From: an uncultured Bacilli bacterium
GTDB taxonomy: Bacteria > Bacillota_I > Bacilli_A > RF39 > UBA660
Assembly (NCBI GenBank): GCA_934086355.1
Contig: CAKOID010000035.1
Span: 1-7,138, forward strand
DNA: 7,138 bases
Reading direction: 5' to 3'
This document shows positions 1 through 5,882 of this stretch, piece by piece. The notes under the pieces are model-generated. The model was given only the letters and a program-made list of their open reading frames with translations. It was not told the DNA's origin and ran no database searches. The translations under genes and the position numbers were made by a program. Each line of letters begins with the position of its first letter. The stretch's first letter is position 1.

Positions 1-75
1 AAAAATGAAGGCTACTCTACAGATAAAATATTAAAAATAACAAAATTATCTAAAAGTATGATTATGATGCTATAA
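1..75 (+). CDS. 3' end of an unidentified upstream gene (partial)
   Basis: Frame 1 is open from the first base to a TAA at 73-75 and encodes about 24 residues ending in ITKLSKSMIMML. The other two plus frames meet stops almost at once. The stop codon sits exactly at the start of a terminator-like hairpin (74-99 plus T-run), which is what the end of a gene looks like and is the main support for calling it. The fragment is too short to assign to any family; it does not resemble the C-termini of pyrH or tsf, the usual upstream neighbours of frr. It could be a chance open frame. Confidence 0.4.
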   Translation, partial: KNEGYSTDKILKITKLSKSMIMML

Positions 76-104
76 AAATGATTGAAATATATCATTTTTT
101 ATTT
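74..104 (+). terminator. Rho-independent terminator closing the upstream gene
   Basis: A perfect 9-bp inverted repeat, AAAAATGAT (74-82) and ATCATTTTT (91-99), has an 8-base loop and is followed by a T-rich run. It overlaps the TAA stop at 73-75. The stem is AT-rich with only one G-C pair, so it is probably a modest terminator. The -35 hexamer of the next promoter (82-87) begins inside it. Confidence 0.6.
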
Positions 105-110
105 TATAAT
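82..110 (+). promoter_or_regulatory. Sigma-A promoter of the tail-anchored gene pair
   Basis: TTGAAA at 82-87 and a consensus TATAAT at 105-110 are separated by exactly 17 bases, a near-ideal housekeeping promoter. Transcription should begin near 117, leaving a leader of only about 13 bases before the ATG at 130. The -35 element lies in the last stem base and loop of the preceding terminator hairpin. Confidence 0.8.
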
Positions 111-119
111 TTTTATAGT

Positions 120-126
120 AGGTGAT
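120..126 (+). promoter_or_regulatory. Shine-Dalgarno site fixing the start at 130
   Basis: AGGTGAT lies just upstream of ATG 130 and matches the extended anti-Shine-Dalgarno of 16S rRNA (complement of ATCACCT). The same frame is open further upstream to a TTG at 82, but that codon is part of the -35 box and would lie upstream of the predicted transcript start. The ATG at 130 is therefore the start. Confidence 0.8.
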
Positions 127-129
127 AGT

Positions 130-855
130 ATGAACATTCCAAAATTATTACGTGATGAAACAAACACTAAAATAACTAACAAAGAAGAAATTATAAATTA
201 TATTAATAGCGATAATAATTTAGAAGAATTAAAAGTTTATTTATCACTATTAGAAAATCAACAAAAAGTTGATAGAAGTGAAGTACAAGAAATTATTAAT
301 GTTTTAAAAAATAAATTATATAACAACAACGAATTTAATTATAAATATGATTTAGTAAGCAATGATTTTGATGCTTTAGCTGACTTTTATGAAGAAAATA
401 TTTCCTTTATAACAAAATATATGAATAAGTTAAATAGTGGAAACTATACAAACGTTAACATAGTTATTAAATTTATGGAATATTGTATTAACAGAGAAAT
501 AAATGGTTTTCAAAATAAATTAAATACTCAAAATATATTTGATGGATTTATCACATATTATAAAAATAATAGTAATAATTATAATGAAAACTTCAGAAAT
601 ATAATGAATGACATTATTTCTAAAAAAGATAATTTATTAAATAGTACTGATAATAATGCAATGGATTACAAAGAAGATAATTATTTAAGTAGAACACAAG
701 TATTATCATTATCTCCTACCTCTAAAAAAGGATATAATTTAACAGAAGAAGATTTAAAATTAAATAAAGCAGCTTTTGTAGCAACTACAATTATTTTAGA
801 ATTTTCTTTAGCTGCTATACTTATAGTTTCACTAATAATTTTATTTAATAGGTGA
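130..855 (+). CDS. Unrecognised tail-anchored helical protein (241 aa)
   Basis: I do not recognise the family. The protein is rich in Asn, Lys, Ile and Glu, contains no Trp, and is predicted mostly helical. Residues 19-64 form a helical unit that matches residues 21-65 of the next gene product: 21-34 against 23-36 gives 7 identities in 14, and VQEIINVLKNKLY against IKELKNIIKNRIY gives 5 in 13 with the rest largely conservative. A looser similar unit may lie around 91-122. A single hydrophobic segment at about 214-239 ends three residues later, near FNR. There is no N-terminal signal peptide, so a tail-anchored protein with its bulk in the cytoplasm is likely. The start at 130 has a good SD and promoter. 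The stop is TGA, lying inside the SD of the next gene, so the two are transcribed together and probably translationally coupled. Confidence 0.8.
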   Translation: MNIPKLLRDETNTKITNKEEIINYINSDNNLEELKVYLSLLENQQKVDRSEVQEIINVLKNKLYNNNEFNYKYDLVSNDFDALADFYEENISFITKYMNKLNSGNYTNVNIVIKFMEYCINREINGFQNKLNTQNIFDGFITYYKNNSNNYNENFRNIMNDIISKKDNLLNSTDNNAMDYKEDNYLSRTQVLSLSPTSKKGYNLTEEDLKLNKAAFVATTIILEFSLAAILIVSLIILFNR

Positions 856-856
856 T
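850..856 (+). promoter_or_regulatory. Shine-Dalgarno containing the upstream TGA stop
   Basis: AGGTGAT lies three bases before the ATG at 860. Its TGA (853-855) is the stop codon of the preceding gene and its AGG is that gene's last sense codon (Arg). Ribosomes finishing the first gene therefore stop on the initiation site of the second, a layout that favours coupled translation. Confidence 0.7.
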
Positions 857-859
857 ATC

Positions 860-2131
860 ATGAATACAAAAGAAACTAATAACACAGAATTATTAATGAA
901 TTTTTATAATCAAAATAAAAAAGATTTAATAAATTTTTATAATAAAACTAATGATTTAGAAATTTTAGAGAGTACACTTAATAATATAAATAATAGTATC
1001 ATTGAATATGATGTAATAAAAGAATTAAAAAATATTATAAAAAATAGAATTTATGAATTAAAAAGCAAAAATATAGAAAATGTTATTGATGAAATAAAAC
1101 AAAATAATTCAAATTTAAAAAATTTTAACATTGTAGAAACAAGTAAAGATATTAATAATAAAGATTTTTATGGCTTTAGAAATAATGCAACTTATTTAAA
1201 AGTAACTGATGAAGATAATACTAAATTATACGAAATAGAAAATAAAAATATAGATAAAGTTAAAGAAATATTAGAAAAGGAAAATAATAATAATATACAA
1301 ACAAAAGATTTATTAGAAAAATTAAAACCATTTTTAAAAGAATTAGAACAAGTAGAAATGGACTACAAAACTAATTTAGATAAAGAAACACTTATTGAAG
1401 AATTAAATAATATAAATGAAATGGATGTAAAACAAGTATTTTTAAGAGACATAAATGAAGTATTAAAAGAAAGAATAAAAATAAATTATTATATGAATGA
1501 TAATGGTTTATTAAATGAAAGATTAAATTATTCTTTAAATTCAAATGGGGAAAGAATATATTATGTTGGAAATGAAATAATAAAGTTTGATAATGAAAAG
1601 AACATGAGAATATTAAACGAAAACAATAAATTTGTAGAAAATGAAAAAAGAAATGAATTAGAAGAAAACAAATTTAATATTCATACAAAATCACAATCAA
1701 ATGAACAAAATGAAACCATAACTATACCTAATAATTTAGAAGGATTAGATACAGAATTTTATATAAATGCAATAAAATATAGTTTTGATAAAATATATTC
1801 TAAAGAAAATTTAAGTAATTATGAAGAAAAATTAGTAGAAGTTTTTTTAGCATTGTGTAGTAATTCAAACGAAAATGAAATACCTTTACCTCTATTTGAT
1901 ATTTATAATACTTATTTAAATTATGTACTTGAATCAAAAGATTATTATAATGATTATGTAGAAGAATTATTAAAAGATAAAGAAATTGATTCAAAAGAAA
2001 AAACTAATACAAATGAAAAACAAAAGAAACTTATACTAGATAATAATGGTACAGTCGATATTATTTTAGTACTATGCGGAATAATATTAGTAATTATAAT
2101 TATATTATATTTCTTACTTGTAAAAAGATAA
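860..2131 (+). CDS. Unrecognised tail-anchored repeat protein (423 aa)
   Basis: I do not recognise the family. The protein is strongly Asn/Lys/Glu-rich and lacks Trp. Two helical units are visible, residues 21-65 and about 176-206. Residues 36-64 and 178-206 align without gaps with 9 identities in 29, sharing LNNIN and a K-x-R-I ending. Each unit is followed by a stretch that reads as beta strands and turns (about 103-130 and 229-258, with YLKV and IYYVGNEIIKF). This suggests a duplicated helical-plus-beta module. A third helical region covers about 299-372. A Lys/Glu/Asn-rich linker (372-397) leads to one membrane helix at about 400-420 and the short tail VKR. There is no signal peptide. The first unit is homologous to the N-terminal unit of the preceding gene product, so the pair look like diverged paralogues or partners. 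They share one promoter. No catalytic motif is visible. Confidence 0.8.
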   Translation: MNTKETNNTELLMNFYNQNKKDLINFYNKTNDLEILESTLNNINNSIIEYDVIKELKNIIKNRIYELKSKNIENVIDEIKQNNSNLKNFNIVETSKDINNKDFYGFRNNATYLKVTDEDNTKLYEIENKNIDKVKEILEKENNNNIQTKDLLEKLKPFLKELEQVEMDYKTNLDKETLIEELNNINEMDVKQVFLRDINEVLKERIKINYYMNDNGLLNERLNYSLNSNGERIYYVGNEIIKFDNEKNMRILNENNKFVENEKRNELEENKFNIHTKSQSNEQNETITIPNNLEGLDTEFYINAIKYSFDKIYSKENLSNYEEKLVEVFLALCSNSNENEIPLPLFDIYNTYLNYVLESKDYYNDYVEELLKDKEIDSKEKTNTNEKQKKLILDNNGTVDIILVLCGIILVIIIILYFLLVKR

Positions 2132-2146
2132 AAAAATTTATATAAT
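2118..2146 (+). promoter_or_regulatory. Probable frr promoter
   Basis: TTGTAA (2118-2123) and TATAAT (2141-2146) are separated by 17 bases. The -35 box overlaps the last codons of the preceding gene. Transcription would start near 2153, just before the AAGGAG Shine-Dalgarno (2157-2162) of frr. In such AT-rich DNA a chance TATAAT is possible, but spacing and position both fit. Confidence 0.6.
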
Positions 2147-2167
2147 AAATAAAAAGAAGGAGATTAT

Positions 2168-2710
2168 ATGGATATATTAGACAATACAGAATTAAAAATG
2201 ATTAGTGCAGTAGAAAACTTAGAAAGTAGATTGACAACTATTAGAGCAGGAAGAGCTAATCCAATGATGTTAAACGGAATTAATGTTGAAGCATACGGTG
2301 TTATGAGTCCAATTAATACTTTAGCAAATATAACTGTTCATAATGGCAAAGAATTATTTATTAAACCATTTGATAAAAACAATTTAAAAAATATAGAGAA
2401 AGCAATAAACGAAGCTAATCTAGGAATTAACCCTACAAATAATGGAGAAGTAATAATATTAACAGTCCCTGATTTAACTGAAGAAACTAGAAAAGAATAT
2501 GTTAAGCAAGCTAAAGCTATGGCTGAAGAAGGAAAAATTGCTCTAAGAAATATTAGACAAGATGCAAATAATTCTATTAAAAATAATGATGAATTTACTG
2601 AAGATGATAAAGATAGATATACAGATGATGTACAAGAATTAATAAATAAATATAATAAAAAAGTAGATGAAGTTTTATCATCTAAAGAAAAAGAATTGAT
2701 GGAAATCTAG
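2168..2710 (+). CDS. frr: Ribosome recycling factor
   Basis: RRF acts in the cytoplasm with EF-G to split post-termination ribosomes and free them for another round of translation. The 180-residue length is close to the usual 185. Family signatures are present in order: RAGRANP (26-32) at the end of the first long helix, the Y-G pair at 43-44 in the beta domain, an IxEANLGINP-type stretch (80-89), PDLTEETR (101-108), and RNIRQDAN (127-134), which is RNxRRDAN in E. coli and B. subtilis. Arg130 at the first of the paired arginines is kept, while the second is Gln131. The C-terminal helix ends KEKELMEI, as is typical. AAGGAG at 2157-2162 supports the ATG. It appears to be a single-gene unit with its own promoter and terminator. 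It is not next to tsf-pyrH, its common neighbours. Confidence 0.97.
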   Translation: MDILDNTELKMISAVENLESRLTTIRAGRANPMMLNGINVEAYGVMSPINTLANITVHNGKELFIKPFDKNNLKNIEKAINEANLGINPTNNGEVIILTVPDLTEETRKEYVKQAKAMAEEGKIALRNIRQDANNSIKNNDEFTEDDKDRYTDDVQELINKYNKKVDEVLSSKEKELMEI

Positions 2711-2727
2711 CAAAGTCATACAAAACC

Positions 2728-2755
2728 AAAAGTGTTCTCAAACACTTTTTTCTTT
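2728..2755 (+). terminator. Rho-independent terminator after frr
   Basis: A 9-bp stem, AAAAGTGTT (2728-2736) and AACACTTTT (2741-2749), encloses a CTCA loop and is followed by TTCTTT. It lies 18 bases after the frr stop and separates frr from the suf operon. Confidence 0.9.
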
Positions 2756-2761
2756 ATAATA

Positions 2762-2790
2762 TGGTTATTTTAAAACTATTGTGATAAAAT
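2762..2790 (+). promoter_or_regulatory. Probable suf operon promoter (extended -10)
   Basis: TAAAAT at 2785-2790 is preceded by TGA (2782-2784), giving the extended -10 pattern TGnTAAAAT. The region 17 bases upstream is TGGTTA (2762-2767), a poor -35 with three matches, which the extended -10 could offset. The start would be near 2797, directly before the SD at 2798. I see no IscR/SufR-like or Fur-like operator in the 53 bases between the terminator and the gene. Confidence 0.55.
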
Positions 2791-2797
2791 ACTTAGT

Positions 2798-2804
2798 AGG
2801 TGAT
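2798..2804 (+). promoter_or_regulatory. Shine-Dalgarno fixing the sufC start at 2809
   Basis: AGGTGAT sits four bases before GTG 2809. The frame also contains a GTG at 2800, but that codon is inside this SD. Starting at 2809 gives MLSIKNLTVS, which matches the usual SufC N-terminus (MLxIKNL). Confidence 0.75.
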
Positions 2805-2808
2805 TGAA

Positions 2809-3564
2809 GTGTTAAGTATAAAAAATTTAACCGTTAGTGTTGAAAATAAAACAATATTAAAAAAATTTAATTTAGAAATAAATGCAAATGAAATCCATAC
2901 TTTAATGGGAGTTAATGGTAGTGGTAAAAGTACAATTTGTAAAGTTTTAATGGGAGATCCACAATATAAAGTAGATGAAGGAAGCATTTTTTATAAAGAT
3001 GTAGATTTATTAAAAATGGATACAACTGAACGTGCAAGAAACGGAATATTTTTAGTAAACCAAAATCCTATTGAAATAGAAGGTGTAAAAAATTCAGAAA
3101 TGTTAAGAATGGCTTTAGAAGCTAAAACAGGAAAGAATGTAGATATATTTTCATTCTCTAAACTTATGAATAATATATGTGAAAAAATTAAAGTTGATAA
3201 AAGTTTTATCCATAGAGGCATTAATGAAAATATGTCAGGTGGAGAAAGAAAGAAAAATGAACTTATGCATCTATGGGTATTAGAACCTGATTTAATACTT
3301 TTAGATGAAATAGATAGTGGTGTAGATGTAGATAACTTAAATACAATAACTGAATCACTTAAAGAATATTTTGATACACATTCATGTTCATTTCTTATAA
3401 TTACACATCACACAAATATATTAAAAAAACTTGTACCAAATTATGTTCATATATTAGAAAATGGAAAAATAGTTAAAACTGGAGATTATACTTTAGCAGA
3501 AAATATTGAAAATAATGGTTTTACTGGGACAAATAAAGTAAGTGAGAAATATAATAATGAATAA
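2809..3564 (+). CDS. sufC: SufC, Fe-S cluster assembly ATPase
   Basis: SufC is the soluble ABC-type ATPase of the SUF system. It binds SufB/SufD-type proteins and uses ATP to drive conformational changes during cluster assembly on the scaffold. The 251-residue product has every ABC motif: Walker A GVNGSGKST (34-42), Q-loop in FLVNQNPIEIEGV (Gln85), signature MSGGERKKNE (142-151), Walker B LILLDEIDSG (162-171, catalytic Glu167) and the switch histidine in ITHH (His200). MSGGE(R/K)K(K)NE and DEIDSGxDVD are typical of SufC rather than of transporters, and no membrane partner gene is adjacent. Translation starts at GTG 2809. It is the first gene of the suf operon, and its 3' end overlaps the next start by 8 bases, implying coupled translation with its scaffold partner. 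Confidence 0.97.
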   Translation: MLSIKNLTVSVENKTILKKFNLEINANEIHTLMGVNGSGKSTICKVLMGDPQYKVDEGSIFYKDVDLLKMDTTERARNGIFLVNQNPIEIEGVKNSEMLRMALEAKTGKNVDIFSFSKLMNNICEKIKVDKSFIHRGINENMSGGERKKNELMHLWVLEPDLILLDEIDSGVDVDNLNTITESLKEYFDTHSCSFLIITHHTNILKKLVPNYVHILENGKIVKTGDYTLAENIENNGFTGTNKVSEKYNNE

Positions 3565-4144
3565 AATAGTATTAGATAAAGAAAAAAATATAAATTTAAA
3601 TGTTTCAGAAGATACTATATGTATAATACCAAAAGAAAATAACATAAATGATTTAAATATAAATATAAATGATGGCGTAAAATTAATTATTAATCAATAT
3701 AGTGAAATAATAGAAAATAATTTAAATATAAGAATAAAACAAAGAAATAACAGTGATTTTATATACAATCATAGTTTTATATCAAAAAAAGAATATAATT
3801 TAAATATTAATGTAAATATGATTGGTAATAATTCTAAAAATATTATTAATGTACACGGAATAAGTGATGAAGGTAAATCTAAAGTAGTTGTTGATGGAAG
3901 TGTTATAAAAGATACTCATGACAATGAATTGTATGAAAATATAAGATTATTAAATATTAATAATGGTACATCTAATATTTACCCAAACATGTATATAGAT
4001 ACAAAAAATGTAATTGCAAATCATAGTGCAAGTATAAGTACAGTTAATGAAGACTATATATTTTACTTAATGAGTAAAGGAATAGATAGAAAAAATGCTA
4101 TAAAACTAATATTAGATGGCTTTTTAGAAAATGATGCTAGATAA
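3557..4144 (+). CDS. sufD: Miniature SufB/SufD-family Fe-S assembly protein
   Basis: This gene lies in the sufD position between sufC and sufS. The 195-residue product is under half the length of typical SufD (about 420-440). It keeps the C-terminal family signature at about residues 139-190: a Y-P-x-M-Y-I-D strand, NVIANHSAS (151-159), EDYIFYLMSKGID (165-177) and AIKLILDGFLE. In E. coli SufD the same region carries the functional histidine of CSHGAT; the matching residue here is His156. Residues 1-150 read as short alternating beta strands, fitting a shortened beta-helix. The N-terminal helical domain is missing. The only cysteine is Cys22, so the SufB-type sulfur-accepting cysteine before this motif is absent. 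The frame is intact and spaced like a functional gene, so it is not an obvious pseudogene. ATG 3557 overlaps the sufC end; a GTG at 3542 is a less likely start. The SD (AGTGAG, 3541-3546) is weak, consistent with coupling. Confidence 0.85.
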   Translation: MNKIVLDKEKNINLNVSEDTICIIPKENNINDLNININDGVKLIINQYSEIIENNLNIRIKQRNNSDFIYNHSFISKKEYNLNINVNMIGNNSKNIINVHGISDEGKSKVVVDGSVIKDTHDNELYENIRLLNINNGTSNIYPNMYIDTKNVIANHSASISTVNEDYIFYLMSKGIDRKNAIKLILDGFLENDAR

Positions 4145-4149
4145 AAAAT

Positions 4150-4158
4150 GGAGGTGAT
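4150..4158 (+). promoter_or_regulatory. Perfect Shine-Dalgarno of sufS
   Basis: GGAGGTGAT is a nine-base complement of the 16S rRNA 3' tail, with seven bases between GGAGG and the GTG at 4162. It is the strongest ribosome-binding site in the operon and fixes the GTG start. It contrasts with the weak sites of the mini sufD and sufU. Confidence 0.85.
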
Positions 4159-4161
4159 AAA

Positions 4162-5361
4162 GTGACAGAATATAGATATGATTTTCCTATGTTAAGAAAT
4201 GATATTATATATTTAGATAATGGTGCCACAACTTTTAAACCTGATGTTGTAATTGATGCAATAACAGATTATTATAAAAATTATAGTGCAAATGCACATA
4301 GAGGTGATTATACAATTAGTTATAAAGTTGATGTTAATTATGAAAACGCAAGAAAGAAAGTTGCAGATTTTATAAATGCAGATTTTGATGAAACTATATT
4401 TACTAGCGGTTCTACAGAATCCTTAAATATGATTACTAATGGTTTTTTTAAAAATTTATTAGAACCAGGAGATGAAGTTTTATTAACAAAGAGTGAGCAT
4501 GCTTCGAATGTACTTCCATGGTTTAAATTAGCAAAAGAAAATGGAGTAATAATAAATTATATAGATTTAGATGAAAATTTGCATGTTACAATGGAAAACG
4601 TTATAAATGCTATTACAGAAAAAACAAAAGTAATCAGTATAGCTGGTATAACAAATGTAGTAGGTGATGAAAGACCGATAGATGAAATATGTAAATTTGC
4701 ACATGCAAATGATATTTTTGTAGTTATTGATGGAGCTCAATTAGTACCTCATAAAAAAGTGGATGTAAAAAAAAGCGATATGGATTTTTTAGTTTTTTCA
4801 GGACATAAAATGTGTGGTCCTACAGGTATAGGAGTATTATACGGAAAAAAAGAATTCCTAGAAAAGTTAGAACCAATTAATCTAGGTGGAGGAATGAACG
4901 AATCTTTTGATAATGAAAATGAAGTATATTTAAAAGAATTACCAACTAGACTCGAAGCCGGTACACCAAACATTGCTGGTGCAATAGGTTTAGGTGCTGC
5001 AATAGATTATTTAAATAAAATAGGTATGGATAACATTTTCCTATATGAAAAAAAATTAAAAACATATTTAATAGATAAACTAATTAAATTACCATTTATA
5101 GATATAATAAATTTAGAAAGTGATTCTGGAATAGTATCATTTAACATAGATGGAATATTTAGTCAAGATGTAGCATTTTATCTAAATAAATACAATATTT
5201 GTGTTAGAGCAGGTAATCATTGTGCTAAAATATTAAAAAGTGAAACAGGAGTAAAAAATTCATTAAGAGTAAGTTTGTATTTTTACAATACTTATGAAGA
5301 AATAGATAAATTGGTTGAACTATTAAGTGATAGAGATAAAATAATGAGAGAGATGATATAG
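4162..5361 (+). CDS. sufS: SufS, group II cysteine desulfurase
   Basis: SufS is a PLP enzyme that converts L-cysteine to L-alanine and holds the sulfur as a persulfide for Fe-S cluster assembly. The 399-residue length is normal. Visible landmarks are YLDNGATTFKP (17-27), the cofactor-contacting TSGSTESLN (81-89), SEHASNVLPW (111-120, His113), VIDGAQLVPH (188-197, Asp190 and Gln193), the PLP-binding lysine in SGHKMCGPTGIGVLYG (Lys216), TRLEAGTPN (262-270), and the persulfide cysteine in RAGNHCAK (Cys354). The RAGxHC loop and the overall pattern mark the SufS/CsdA group rather than IscS/NifS. GTG at 4162 is preceded by a perfect SD. The TAG stop shares one base with the sufU start, so desulfurase and acceptor are coupled, as expected for this enzyme-partner pair. 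Confidence 0.97.
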   Translation: MTEYRYDFPMLRNDIIYLDNGATTFKPDVVIDAITDYYKNYSANAHRGDYTISYKVDVNYENARKKVADFINADFDETIFTSGSTESLNMITNGFFKNLLEPGDEVLLTKSEHASNVLPWFKLAKENGVIINYIDLDENLHVTMENVINAITEKTKVISIAGITNVVGDERPIDEICKFAHANDIFVVIDGAQLVPHKKVDVKKSDMDFLVFSGHKMCGPTGIGVLYGKKEFLEKLEPINLGGGMNESFDNENEVYLKELPTRLEAGTPNIAGAIGLGAAIDYLNKIGMDNIFLYEKKLKTYLIDKLIKLPFIDIINLESDSGIVSFNIDGIFSQDVAFYLNKYNICVRAGNHCAKILKSETGVKNSLRVSLYFYNTYEEIDKLVELLSDRDKIMREMI

Positions 5362-5792
5362 TGGATAACGAATTTAAAAGAGAAATAATATTAGATAATT
5401 TTCAAAAACCATTTAATAAAGATGGTAGTGATGACTTAAATTATTTAAAGACCAATTCCAATAACGAATCATGCATTGATAACATTGATATATATATTGA
5501 CATAAAAGATAATATTATAAAAGACATTAGATTTAATGGAGAAGCTTGTGCTATTTCTACTGCAAGTACATCAATAATGTTAAAAAATATAATAAATAAA
5601 AGTGTAGAAGATGCAATAAAATATATTGATAATTTTATGAATATGGTAAATGAAAAAGAATACAAAGAAGAAGAATTAAATGAAGCCATTGCATTCGATG
5701 AAATATATAAACAACAAAATAGAAAAACTTGCGTTACATTACCATACGTTGGAATATTAAAAATACTAAATAATTATAGAAAAAATCATTAA
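5361..5792 (+). CDS. sufU: SufU, zinc-dependent sulfurtransferase
   Basis: SufU takes persulfide sulfur from SufS and passes it to the assembly scaffold in Gram-positive bacteria. The product is 143 residues, a normal length. The zinc ligand set of B. subtilis SufU (Cys, Asp, Cys, Cys) is conserved: Cys38 and Asp40 in SCID, Cys63 in FNGEACAIS (58-66), and Cys124 in RKTCVTLPY (121-129). FxGxACAISxAS is a family signature. The usual Gly between Cys and Asp is Ile39, and the usual Trp near the last cysteine is Tyr129. The GTG start at 5361 shares its G with the sufS stop TAG, and AGAGAGATG just upstream is a weak SD. In Bacillus the next gene is sufB; here the operon ends and the hisS leader follows. 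No dedicated terminator is seen. Confidence 0.93.
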   Translation: MDNEFKREIILDNFQKPFNKDGSDDLNYLKTNSNNESCIDNIDIYIDIKDNIIKDIRFNGEACAISTASTSIMLKNIINKSVEDAIKYIDNFMNMVNEKEYKEEELNEAIAFDEIYKQQNRKTCVTLPYVGILKILNNYRKNH

Positions 5793-5812
5793 AAATAAAT
5801 ATGAACTCGCTA

Positions 5813-5841
5813 TTGACTTAAAATAAAAAATAAAGTAAAAT
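5813..5841 (+). promoter_or_regulatory. Sigma-A promoter of the T-box/hisS unit
   Basis: TTGACT (5813-5818) and TAAAAT (5836-5841) are separated by exactly 17 bases. Transcription should start near 5848, just before the conserved 5' strand of T-box Stem I. Confidence 0.8.
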
Positions 5842-5882
5842 ATATCTATATTCTTGTTGAAAGAGAAGTAGATATATTTTTT
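5837..5882 (+). repeat. 12-bp perfect inverted repeat spanning the T-box start
   Basis: AAAATATATCTA (5837-5848) and TAGATATATTTT (5869-5880) are perfect reverse complements across a 20-base gap, with a T-run at 5877-5882. The left arm overlaps the -10 box and lies upstream of the predicted transcript start. Only RNA reading through from sufU could form this hairpin. Confidence 0.6.

Noticed and set aside
82..129. N-terminal extension of the first tail-anchored gene from a TTG at 82, giving a signal-peptide-like hydrophobic stretch (MKYIIFYFIIFIVGDS).
   Set aside because: The TTG is the -35 box and the segment covers the terminator T-run, the TATAAT and the SD. The hydrophobicity comes from T-rich DNA. 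ATG 130 has an SD and lies downstream of the predicted transcript start.
2800..2808. Earlier GTG start for sufC.
   Set aside because: This GTG is within the AGGTGAT Shine-Dalgarno. GTG 2809 gives the family-typical N-terminus.
3542..3556. Earlier GTG start for the mini sufD.
   Set aside because: It has no SD of its own and adds five residues with no family match. ATG 3557 is preferred, though not proven.
3557..4144. The mini sufD as a truncated pseudogene.
   Set aside because: The frame is intact, overlaps sufC as a coupled gene, keeps the C-terminal signature and has its own start and stop. No remnants of a longer sufD are visible in other frames between sufC and sufS.
1800..5689. Minus-strand open frames of 64-82 codons lying opposite the tail-anchored, suf and sufU genes.
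   Set aside because: Each lies wholly or mainly inside a well-supported plus-strand gene, has no SD or family signature, and reflects the AT-rich composition.
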